A DNA stretch of 64,000 nt from Mycobacterium sp. ACS4331. GTDB taxonomy: Bacteria > Actinomycetota > Actinomycetes > Mycobacteriales > Mycobacteriaceae. Below the pieces are notes generated by a model, which was not told where the DNA came from, did no database searches, and was given only the letters and a program-made list of their open reading frames with translations. A program made the position numbers and the translations under genes. Below, piece by piece: positions 57,237-64,000 of the stretch. Position 1 is the stretch's first letter; each line of letters starts with the position of its first letter. The stretch covers positions 1-64,000 of the forward strand of contig NZ_LZHW01000098.1 in the NCBI RefSeq assembly GCF_001667265.1, given 5' to 3'.

Positions 57237-58667
57237 ATGAGCGAACTGATCGCACCGCGGATCGATTCGCGGAAGGCGAAGCTGGCCGGGCGGGCCGCCG
57301 AGCAGATCGTCTCCGATGTGATCGAGTTGGGTTGGCCCGTCGGCCACGTGCTGGGGTCCGAGTCCGAACTGCTCGAGCGCTACGGCGTGAGCCGCGCGGT
57401 CCTGCGCGAGGCAGTTCGGCTCGTCGAACACCAGCGAGTGGCCCGGATGCGGCGCGGCACCGGCGGCGGCCTGGTGATCGACGAACCCGACATCGAGGCC
57501 GTGATCGGCCCTGCGATCATCTACCTGTTGCGCGTCGACGCCACGCTCGACGAGATCTTCGACACCCGGATCCTGCTGGAGGAACTCGCTGCCGAGATCG
57601 CCTCGCAGCGCGCAGGGGAATCCGACATCCCGCTGCTCCGGGCGACCCTCGAACGCGAGGCCGCCGACGGGCCCCGCGACCATCGCCGGCTGCACTCGCA
57701 GATCGCGGCGCTGACCCTCAACCCCGTCCTCGAACTCTTCGTCGAGACCTTCAGCCGGGTGAGCAACTTCTACTTCGCCGACGAGGCGGCCGTGCCCGCA
57801 GCGGTGGCCCACGAGGTTCAACGCGCCCACGACGCCATCGCGAAAGCCGTCCTGGCCAACAACCCGGGACTGGCGCGCGAGCGTATGCGTCGGCATCTGC
57901 ACGCCGAGGGCGAGTTCATTCGCGCCCAGCCCGACACCGTGCAGCGCCTCGATCCCGCGATCGCGCTGGCCGGAACCGTCGGCGACAAGCGTGGTGAGGC
58001 GCTGGCACGTCAACTGTTCACCGAGATCGTCTCCACGGGTGCCCAACCGGGCGCGTTCCTCGGCTCTGAGACCACGCTCATGGAGCGGCATCAGGCCAGC
58101 CGTGCCGTGGTGCGCGAGGCCATCCGCATCCTCGAGTACCACCAGATCGCGCTGACCCGCCGGGGTCCCGGCGGAGGGCTCTTCGTCGCCGAACCTGACA
58201 GTTCGGCGTTGGCCGACGTCATCACGATCTACCTCCGGCGGCGCGGCATCGAGTTGCGCCACATCACCGATCTGCGCACCGGTCTGGAGTTGGCCGTGGT
58301 CGAACGCGCCGCCGCCAGGCTGTCCGAACAGCGCGACGACGACGTCGAGGCGCTGCAGCGCTCGCTGCACACCGAAGCCGAGCAGGGCCTTGAGATGGCG
58401 TTCGCCCGAGCGGAGGACTTCCACTCGATGCTCGCCAGGCTGACGGGTAATCGCGCGCTCGAACTCGTCCATCGGGTCACGATGCGGTTGGGCTGGCAGT
58501 TCTACTCGGAGATTGCCACGGCCAACCCCCGGGTCGGCGCCTTGTCCGCACCCGCCGTCATCGAACCCGCTCACCAGGACATCACCGACGCCCTTGTCGC
58601 AGGCGACGCGGAACTGGCGATCATGCGGATGCGCGCACACATGGTCGCGACCGCCAGCCCCTCCTGA
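57237..58667 (+). CDS. Two-module FadR-type GntR regulator
   Basis: The 476-residue protein contains two complete GntR/FadR units in one chain. Module 1 has a winged helix at about 15-85 (LAGRAAEQIVSDVIELGWPVGHVLGS, then VSRAVLREAVRLVEH) with an FCD ligand domain after it. Module 2 repeats both, with a wing at about 250-320 (ARQLFTEIVSTGAQPGAFLGSETTLMERHQASRAVVREAIRILEYH) and an FCD to about 470. GntR repressors normally are single-module homodimers, so this acts as a covalent dimer. Located at the centre of the catabolic cluster, it is the best candidate to bind the shared AGTAYMCT sites. Confidence 0.9.
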   Translation: MSELIAPRIDSRKAKLAGRAAEQIVSDVIELGWPVGHVLGSESELLERYGVSRAVLREAVRLVEHQRVARMRRGTGGGLVIDEPDIEAVIGPAIIYLLRVDATLDEIFDTRILLEELAAEIASQRAGESDIPLLRATLEREAADGPRDHRRLHSQIAALTLNPVLELFVETFSRVSNFYFADEAAVPAAVAHEVQRAHDAIAKAVLANNPGLARERMRRHLHAEGEFIRAQPDTVQRLDPAIALAGTVGDKRGEALARQLFTEIVSTGAQPGAFLGSETTLMERHQASRAVVREAIRILEYHQIALTRRGPGGGLFVAEPDSSALADVITIYLRRRGIELRHITDLRTGLELAVVERAAARLSEQRDDDVEALQRSLHTEAEQGLEMAFARAEDFHSMLARLTGNRALELVHRVTMRLGWQFYSEIATANPRVGALSAPAVIEPAHQDITDALVAGDAELAIMRMRAHMVATASPS

Positions 58668-58672
58668 ATCAC

Positions 58673-58704
58673 GGGGATCCGGCTGGCGGACTTTCCAGAT
58701 CCCC
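58673..58704 (+). terminator. Possible hairpin terminator after the GntR gene
   Basis: GGGGATC (58673-58679) and GATCCCC (58698-58704) are an inverted repeat around an 18-base loop, six bases after the stop. Modest stem and no U tract. Confidence 0.35.
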
Positions 58705-58705
58705 A

Positions 58706-58735
58706 AGTTAAGGATACTGTTCTATCTAATTGAAT
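58706..58735. promoter_or_regulatory. Shared cluster motif, site 3
   Basis: AGTTAAGGATACTGTTC (core 58711-58718, reverse AGTATCCT) followed by an AT-rich stretch, upstream of the acyl-CoA synthetase at 58749. On the reverse strand it reads AGTATCCTTAACTT, matching site 4. Confidence 0.45.
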
Positions 58736-58748
58736 CTTGGGAGGGTGG

Positions 58749-60317
58749 ATGCAGCATCCGTGGGATCAGCGCCTCGGCGTGTGGTGGATAGCAGAGGACC
58801 ATCCGGACGCGCCCGCAATCGCCGAATCCCCCAGCGGTCGCACCCTGACCTTCGGCGAGTTGGCGTCCGCCGCGCACCGGGTGTCCAACGCCCTGCGAGC
58901 CCATGACCTGCGGACCGGAGACGTGGTGGCCTACGCGCTGCCCAACGACGTCGACGCCGTCATCTGGCAGTTGGCCACCAATCAGATCGGCCTGCGCTAC
59001 CTGACGCTCAACACGTCGCTGTCGGCCGAGGAGTTCATGTCGATCCTCGAGCACTCCGGCGCGACGGTCCTGGTCAGCCATGCGGACCACCTCGACCGAT
59101 TCCCCAGACTGCCGGACACCATCACGCTGCGCATCGTGGTGGACGATCAGGGGACCGGCGGCGCCGGATTCGTCCCTGAGATGGAGTTTCTCGCCGGTCA
59201 TCCGGACACGCCGCCGTCCGAGCGCACCCAGGGCGACGCGATCCGGTACTCCTCGGGAACGACCGGCAAACCCAAGGGAATCGTCCGGGAACTCGACGGA
59301 CGAGAGCCCTCCGAGGCCGCCAACGCACTGGCGATCTTCGGCCGCGCATTCGACTTCCGGCCATTCGACGGCACGCACCTGGTCTCGACGGGCATGCACC
59401 ACGCCGGATGCCAGAGCTTCTACCTCGGCGCGCTCAACGTGGGACAGGCCCTGGTCATCCAGGGCCGGTTCGACGCCGAGAAGACCCTCGCCGCGATCGA
59501 GCGGCACGGTGTGACCACGGCGTACATGGTTCCCACGCAGTTCGTCCGCATGCTCAAACTGCCCACCGAGGTCCGCGAGAAGTACGACGTGTCGAGCCTG
59601 CGCTCGGTGGTCCACTCCGCCGCGCCCTGTCCGCTGCAGGTCAAGAAGGAGATGATGGCCTGGTGGGGCCCGGTGATCTGGGAGACCTACGGCGGCACCG
59701 AGGGTCCCGCGACCATCGCCAAGCCGCAGCGCTGGCTGGAGAAACCCGGCACCGTCGGCCGGCCGATTCGCGGTGTGCGGGTCAAGATCCTCGATGAGCA
59801 CGGGCATGAACTGGGACCCCACGCCATCGGCGACGTCTACATCGAACGAACGGACGGGCAGCGTTTCGAGTACCGGAACGACGCCGAACTCACCGAGTCG
59901 GTGCACCGCGGTGCCGCGTTCACGATCGGCGACGTCGGGTACCTCGACGACGACGGCTTCCTGTTCATCTGCGACCGCGCCAAGGACATGATCATCAGCG
60001 GCGGCGTGAACATCTATCCCGCCGAGGTCGAAGGTGTGCTGTCCAGCCACGCTGCGGTCGCCGACGTCGCGGTGATCGGCATCCCCGACCCGGAATGGGG
60101 TGAACAGGTCAAGGCCGTCGTCGAACTGGTTCCGGGCCACGCACCGTCCACCGAGTTGGCCGAGGACATCATCGCCTACTGCCGGGGCCGCCTGGCGGGC
60201 TTCAAGTGCCCCAGATCAGTGGACTTCGACTCCGCACTGCCCCGCACCGAGGCAGGCAAGCTCGTCAAACGTCAGATCCGCGACGTGTACTGGGCCGACG
60301 CCGGCCGTCAGGTCTGA
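58749..60317 (+). CDS. Acyl-CoA synthetase (FadD/AMP-binding)
   Basis: The 522-residue ANL ligase shows YSSGTTGKPKGIVRE, a YGGTEGPA A5 motif, FTIGDVGYLDDDG and CDRAKDMIISGGVNIYPAEVEG, and EAGKLVKRQI with the catalytic Lys. It is a paralogue of the ligase at 41503. ATG 58749 closely follows GGGAGGG; TTG 58737 is an alternative but would put the ribosome site inside the gene. It begins the forward operon ligase, DUF35, thiolase, CrtC-like, CoA-transferase, driven by a promoter with the shared motif. Confidence 0.92.
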   Translation: MQHPWDQRLGVWWIAEDHPDAPAIAESPSGRTLTFGELASAAHRVSNALRAHDLRTGDVVAYALPNDVDAVIWQLATNQIGLRYLTLNTSLSAEEFMSILEHSGATVLVSHADHLDRFPRLPDTITLRIVVDDQGTGGAGFVPEMEFLAGHPDTPPSERTQGDAIRYSSGTTGKPKGIVRELDGREPSEAANALAIFGRAFDFRPFDGTHLVSTGMHHAGCQSFYLGALNVGQALVIQGRFDAEKTLAAIERHGVTTAYMVPTQFVRMLKLPTEVREKYDVSSLRSVVHSAAPCPLQVKKEMMAWWGPVIWETYGGTEGPATIAKPQRWLEKPGTVGRPIRGVRVKILDEHGHELGPHAIGDVYIERTDGQRFEYRNDAELTESVHRGAAFTIGDVGYLDDDGFLFICDRAKDMIISGGVNIYPAEVEGVLSSHAAVADVAVIGIPDPEWGEQVKAVVELVPGHAPSTELAEDIIAYCRGRLAGFKCPRSVDFDSALPRTEAGKLVKRQIRDVYWADAGRQV

Positions 60318-60348
60318 TGTCACCATCGCAGGAAGGAAGGCCACGGCT

Positions 60349-60789
60349 TTGACCGAGACGACCGCCACCGCAACCGAACCCATCCCCATCGTCGGCTATC
60401 TGCGTCTGGGGCAGTCTCCCCATCTGAGCGCGACCGTGTGCACGGACTGCGCCGCCTACTACTTCGACCACCGGGACGCGTGCGCGTCGTGCTTCGGCAC
60501 GTCGTTCACGACCAAGGCGGTGGCGACGACGGGCACGCTGCAGACCTTCACCGTCGTCGCGGTCGCGGCACCGGGCGTTGCGGTCCCCTACGTCGCCGGT
60601 GTGGTGGATTGCGACGGAATCTCGGTGCGGGCCAACGTCGTCAACGTCGAGCCGAGCGTGGACGCCGTCCGGCTGGGAATGCCGTTGCGACTGACCACCT
60701 TTCCCATCGGCACGGACGACCAGGGCCGAACCGCGATCGGATTCGGCTTCGAACCGGCAGACGGCCCCCAAGGAGGCGACGCACGATGA
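60349..60789 (+). CDS. DUF35 OB-fold / zinc-ribbon protein
   Basis: The 146-residue protein has zinc-ribbon cysteines (CTDCAAYYFDHRDACASC) and the OB-fold with GTLQTFTVVAVAAPGVAVPYVAGVVDCDGISV. It is the partner type for the thiolase immediately downstream, whose ATG overlaps its stop (ATGA). The start is a TTG at 60349 with GGAAGGAAGG upstream; no ATG or GTG fits. The open frame upstream to 60100 lies within the ligase gene. Confidence 0.87.
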   Translation: MTETTATATEPIPIVGYLRLGQSPHLSATVCTDCAAYYFDHRDACASCFGTSFTTKAVATTGTLQTFTVVAVAAPGVAVPYVAGVVDCDGISVRANVVNVEPSVDAVRLGMPLRLTTFPIGTDDQGRTAIGFGFEPADGPQGGDAR

Positions 60790-61991
60790 GCGGTGACATC
60801 TGGATCCTGGGCATCGCGATGACGAAATTCGGCAAGCGCCCCGACCGAGACGCGGTCGGCCTCGGCGTCGACGCCGCGAGCGCCGCACTGTCCGACGCCG
60901 GCGTCACAGTCGCTGACATCGACGTCATGGCCGCAGGAAATCTGCTCGGTGCACCCGGTTACGGGCAGGCAGTGCAGAAGCAACTCGGCCAGACCGGCAT
61001 CCCTGTTTTCAACGTGGCCAACGCGTGCGCCACCGGCGCCACGGCGTTGCGCACCGCGATGCTGGCGATCAAGGCCGGCGAGGCCCACTTCGGGCTCGCC
61101 GTCGGCGCCGAGAAACTCGCCGGAGCCGGAATGCTCGGAGCTGGCGGGAAGTCCCGGTCCGGAGCCAAGACCTGGCAGCCGACCGGCCGGCTGGACGCGG
61201 TCACCAGCCTCGAAGGACACGTCGGAACGGACCTGATGCCAGGGGTTTTCGCGCAGATCGGGATGCAGTATCTGCATCGCCACGCGTACGCGGGCGCTCC
61301 GCTGGACCTGTTCGCCCGGATCAGCGAGAAGAACCACTTCCACTCGACGTTGAACCCGCTGGCCGCGCACACCAAGGCGATGTCGGCCGAGCAGATCCGC
61401 AATGACGTGATGATCGCCTACCCGAACACCAGGCCGATGTGCTCGGCCAACTGCGACGGCGCCGCGGCCGCGGTACTGGTCAGCGATGAGCGACTTCAGA
61501 CGCTCTCGGCCGAGCAGCGCCGGAGGGCGGTCAAGATCAGCGCCTCGGTGCTGACCACCGACCCGTGGGAGGAGGCGTGCCAGATCCTCCCGAACGTCAA
61601 CACCGTCACCCGCAATGCGGCCCTGCAGGCCTATGAGCAGGCTGGCGTCGGCCCCGAGGACCTCGATCTGGTCGAGCTGCACGACTGCTTCGCGACCGCC
61701 GAGCTGGTCCACTACGACAACCTGGGACTGTGTGAGCCCGGCGGCGCGGTGGACTTCTTCGAGAGCGGTGCACCGTGGCGTGACGGCCGCCTGCCGGTCA
61801 ACGTCTCAGGCGGGCTGCAGTCCAAGGGGCATCCGATCGCCGCGACCGGGATCGCCAACGTCTGGGAGGTCTGCCAGCACCTGCGCCATGAAGCCAAGGA
61901 CCGCCAGATCGAAGGCGCCCGAGTCGGTTTGGCGCACGTGATCGGACTCGGTTCCACGTGCGGCATCCACATCCTCGAACGCGCCGCATGA
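60786..61991 (+). CDS. Thiolase (SCP2-type, DUF35-associated)
   Basis: The 401-residue thiolase, unlike the one at 47566, keeps catalytic residues: Cys81 in NVANACATGATAL, the His in KGHPIAATG and a second Cys in LGSTCGIHIL. It should cleave a 3-ketoacyl-CoA with CoA, releasing acetyl- or propionyl-CoA. It is coupled to a DUF35 protein as in several mycobacterial thiolase pairs. ATG 60786 overlaps the DUF35 stop. Confidence 0.9.
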   Translation: MSGDIWILGIAMTKFGKRPDRDAVGLGVDAASAALSDAGVTVADIDVMAAGNLLGAPGYGQAVQKQLGQTGIPVFNVANACATGATALRTAMLAIKAGEAHFGLAVGAEKLAGAGMLGAGGKSRSGAKTWQPTGRLDAVTSLEGHVGTDLMPGVFAQIGMQYLHRHAYAGAPLDLFARISEKNHFHSTLNPLAAHTKAMSAEQIRNDVMIAYPNTRPMCSANCDGAAAAVLVSDERLQTLSAEQRRRAVKISASVLTTDPWEEACQILPNVNTVTRNAALQAYEQAGVGPEDLDLVELHDCFATAELVHYDNLGLCEPGGAVDFFESGAPWRDGRLPVNVSGGLQSKGHPIAATGIANVWEVCQHLRHEAKDRQIEGARVGLAHVIGLGSTCGIHILERAA

Positions 61992-62050
61992 GGGTGGGCC
62001 GGTGTCCCACCGTGCACTGAGCGACCAGCATGGAGTTTCGCCGACTATTC

Positions 62051-62075
62051 CCTAAATTAGTATCCTTTAGTTAGG
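62051..62075. promoter_or_regulatory. Shared cluster motif, site 4
   Basis: CCTAAATTAGTATCCTTTAG and onward: core AGTATCCT at 62059-62066, with CTAAA/TTTAG arms (N9 between) and outer CCTAA/TTAGG arms. It lies 17 bp before the start at 62084. The best dyad of the four sites. Confidence 0.5.
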
Positions 62076-62083
62076 ATTGCGCC

Positions 62084-63175
62084 ATGGTTCGTGCGACCAC
62101 GCCCGATGCGGTCACCGCCGACACACCGTTCACGGCGTCGGACGACGAGTTCCACGCGTCCCCCGACGGGAATCCGTACTGGGCCGAGACCACGTGGTGG
62201 TCGTTCAATGTTCCCGAGCGCAAGCTGGGTGGTTGGCTGCACGCGACGTTCTACACCAACCAGGGCTTCGTGATCTGGCGCGTGTACGTGTGGGATCCCC
62301 GGGGTCCGCATCACGAGCAACTGCGGTACTTCCGGATGGAGGAGAAGGTACCGGTCACCGACCCGGCGCCCGACCTGCGCGACATCACCATTCCGGGCGG
62401 CGGGTTCACCGTCAGGATGCTGCGGCCACTTCGCGATTACCAGATCGAGTTCACCGATGCGGCTGCGGATTTCGCGATCAGCCTGCACTTCGCCGGTGTG
62501 CACGACCCCCGTCGCTACACCCCTGGCGAACCGCCCTTCATGGAGCACAGCCACCTCGATCAGCTCGGCCATGTCACCGGCGAGCTTCGCCTGGACGGCG
62601 AGTTGATTCCCATCGACTGCTATTCGATCCGCGACCGCTCCTGGGCCCCACGCGGGGAACCCCGGCCGCCGTCGACCAGATCCGCGTCGTCGGCCGACAC
62701 CCCCCAGTCACGCGTGCTGCATCCGGGTGGCCCGCGATGGCGGGAGATCGAGCGGGAACGTGGTCGCGGCAGAATCCAGTACATCTTCGGGCACTCCGGG
62801 CCCGACACCGGGTTTTTGGCGTTCGTCCGGGTTGCCGATGGCGACGCGGACGGGTGGTCACCGCTCAACCACGGCTGGCTGCTGCGCGACGGACGGTTCG
62901 AGCGCCTGGACAAGGCCACCAGCGTCATGAAGAACTACCGAGATCCGTTGACGGGTTTCAGTTCTCATATGCAGGTGCGCCTCGTCGACCTCAGTGGCCG
63001 CACCATGGACGCCGAGGGTTACACGGTCAGCCACGTCTGCGAACGAGCCGACAGCGGCAGCACGGCGCTGATGCGGTGGGATTTCGACGGCCAGATCGGA
63101 TGGGGTGAAGACCAGGACATCTGGCATCCCAAACATTTCACTCGTATGCGCGAGGCGCTACAAGCGGTGCGCTGA
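62084..63175 (+). CDS. Hypothetical protein, CrtC/hydratase-like beta-rich fold
   Basis: The 363-residue protein is unfamiliar in detail. It is rich in aromatic beta strands with WWSFNVPERKLGGWLHATFYTNQGFVIWRVYVWD near the N-terminus and RDRSWAPRGEPRP in the middle. The layout resembles the two-domain lipocalin-like proteins related to carotenoid 1,2-hydratase CrtC (DUF7064/7065-type), a family often found in mycobacterial lipid and steroid clusters. No signal peptide or TM helix. ATG 62084 follows a promoter with the shared dyad. A role as hydratase or binding protein for a hydrophobic substrate is inference. Confidence 0.75.
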   Translation: MVRATTPDAVTADTPFTASDDEFHASPDGNPYWAETTWWSFNVPERKLGGWLHATFYTNQGFVIWRVYVWDPRGPHHEQLRYFRMEEKVPVTDPAPDLRDITIPGGGFTVRMLRPLRDYQIEFTDAAADFAISLHFAGVHDPRRYTPGEPPFMEHSHLDQLGHVTGELRLDGELIPIDCYSIRDRSWAPRGEPRPPSTRSASSADTPQSRVLHPGGPRWREIERERGRGRIQYIFGHSGPDTGFLAFVRVADGDADGWSPLNHGWLLRDGRFERLDKATSVMKNYRDPLTGFSSHMQVRLVDLSGRTMDAEGYTVSHVCERADSGSTALMRWDFDGQIGWGEDQDIWHPKHFTRMREALQAVR

Positions 63176-63207
63176 GCCGTGCAGTCCCCGCAGAACAGGA
63201 GAACACT

Positions 63208-64000
63208 ATGACCGGACCGTTCGAGGGTGTGCGCGTCATCGAGGTGGCGTCGTGGACCTTCGTCCCCGGTGCGGGCGCGATCATGGCCGATCTCGGCGCC
63301 GACGTGATCAAGGTCGAACCTCCCAACGGTGATCCGCAGCGGGCGCTGCGCAACGCGCTCAACGCCGACGACTCGGCACCCAATCCCTTCCTTCACGTGC
63401 CCAACCGGGGCAAGCGCAGCATCACGCTTGACCTGCAGAGCGAGACCGGGGTCGCCACCCTGCTGCGGCTCACCGCGGGCGCCGACGTGTTCCTGACGAA
63501 CTACCTGCCGAAGGTCCGCACCAAGCTCGGCATCGACGCCGACACGCTGCGCGCGGCCGACCCTCGCCTGATCTATGTGCGCGGATCGGGCTGGGGCAGC
63601 CAAGGCGCCATGGCCGACACCGGCGGCTTCGACTCCGCGGCGGCGTGGTCGGCGGCCGGCGTGCAGAACAAGCTCACCGATCCGGGCGCTCCCGCACCGG
63701 TGCCCCAGCCGGCGGCGTTCTACGACCTGCAGGGCTCCAGCGCCATCGCGGGTGCGGTTGCCATGGCGCTGTTCCGTCGCGAGCGCACCGGTGAGGGCGC
63801 CGTGGTGGACGTGTCGCTGCTGGGCACCGGAATGTGGACCATGGGACCCGACCTGGCGGCGGTCGCGGCCGGATCAGGTGAACTGCCGAGGCCCAACCGA
63901 ATCGACGCGCCCAATCCGATCGTCAACTACTACCGCACGGCCGATGACCGCTGGCTGAATCTGGTGTGCCTGCAGGCGGATCGGTTCTGGGCCGAACTGT
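63208..64000 (+). CDS. Class III CoA-transferase (CaiB/BaiF), partial
   Basis: The first 264 codons of a CaiB/BaiF-family CoA-transferase lie in the window; the gene runs off the end with no stop. It starts MTGPFEGVRVIEVASWTFVPGAGAIMADLGADVIKVEPP, the typical N-terminus, and continues with LTNYLPKVRTKLGID and the LIYVRGSGWG region. The conserved Asp that forms the covalent intermediate is probably in FYDLQGSSA. AGGAG precedes ATG 63208. Class III transferases move CoA between carboxylates and so would activate or release intermediates of this cluster. Last visible gene of the operon. Confidence 0.92.
   Translation, partial: MTGPFEGVRVIEVASWTFVPGAGAIMADLGADVIKVEPPNGDPQRALRNALNADDSAPNPFLHVPNRGKRSITLDLQSETGVATLLRLTAGADVFLTNYLPKVRTKLGIDADTLRAADPRLIYVRGSGWGSQGAMADTGGFDSAAAWSAAGVQNKLTDPGAPAPVPQPAAFYDLQGSSAIAGAVAMALFRRERTGEGAVVDVSLLGTGMWTMGPDLAAVAAGSGELPRPNRIDAPNPIVNYYRTADDRWLNLVCLQADRFWAEL

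Noticed and set aside
1..64000. tRNA or rRNA genes, insertion sequences
   Set aside because: The non-coding gaps are short and I saw no cloverleaf, rRNA core, transposase or flanking inverted repeats; this was by eye, without a covariance search.

Overview
The window is high-GC actinobacterial DNA and reads as the chromosome of a fast-growing mycobacterium (Mycolicibacterium-like). Supporting signs are an mce operon tail, two cutinase-family secreted esterases, four SDRs of the mycofactocin-coupled type, UdgX, SigF-like promoters, F420/LLM oxidoreductases and dense fatty-acid/sterol-type catabolic genes. The species assignment is inference. Genes are packed tightly, often with 4-bp ATGA/GTGA overlaps. 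I saw no rRNA, tRNA, insertion sequence, prophage or CRISPR array.

Layout. 0-3.2 kb: tail of an mce lipid-import operon (mceD end, mceE, mceF, a secreted accessory protein). 3.2-5.8 kb: a cutinase-like esterase, a secreted protein built of elastin-like VPGVN/VPDVN pentapeptides, and a Nudix hydrolase. 6-10.2 kb: a forward run of mycofactocin-type SDR, nitronate monooxygenase, benzoylformate decarboxylase and a cis-CaaD-like tautomerase. 10.2-13.3 kb: TetR-MFS operon, SnoaL-like protein and VOC protein, with palindromic operators. 13.4-21 kb: cutinase, atypical SDR, DUF3618/holin-like membrane pair, UdgX, DinB-like protein, secreted GH5-like hydrolase, PhoU, MFS exporter. 21-26.3 kb: two TetR-controlled modules, each with its own repeated operator: SDR plus tandem CMD protein, and P450/ferredoxin plus SDR.

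26.3-36.4 kb is a stress-flavoured stretch: membrane phosphoesterase, flavin reductase plus RibD-like reductase, Hsp20 under a CIRCE element, KatE, a haem-oxygenase-fold diiron protein, a CDGSH protein, a HemK2-type methyltransferase, a ferritin-like protein and a Cys-rich mini-protein. Several promoters here fit GGTTT-N15/16-GGGTA. One is a perfect inverted repeat that places a SigF-like promoter on both strands at once. 36.4-41 kb: SDR, Ski2-like helicase with DUF3516, epimerase.

40.9-64 kb is a large CoA-thioester catabolic cluster: three acyl-CoA synthetases, thiolase/aldolase-fold proteins each next to a DUF35 OB-fold partner, a double-length acyl-CoA dehydrogenase, two enoyl-CoA hydratases, a MaoC-like dehydratase, a P450, an APH-like kinase, a mycofactocin-type SDR, an LLM oxidoreductase, an AveC-like membrane protein, a CrtC-like protein and a class III CoA-transferase. 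A two-module GntR/FadR-type regulator sits in the middle. A shared sequence (core AGTAYMCT) recurs at four promoters in the cluster. Together these genes look able to activate a bulky, probably cyclic or branched carboxylic acid and degrade it by beta-oxidation with a retro-aldol step. The substrate cannot be read from sequence.
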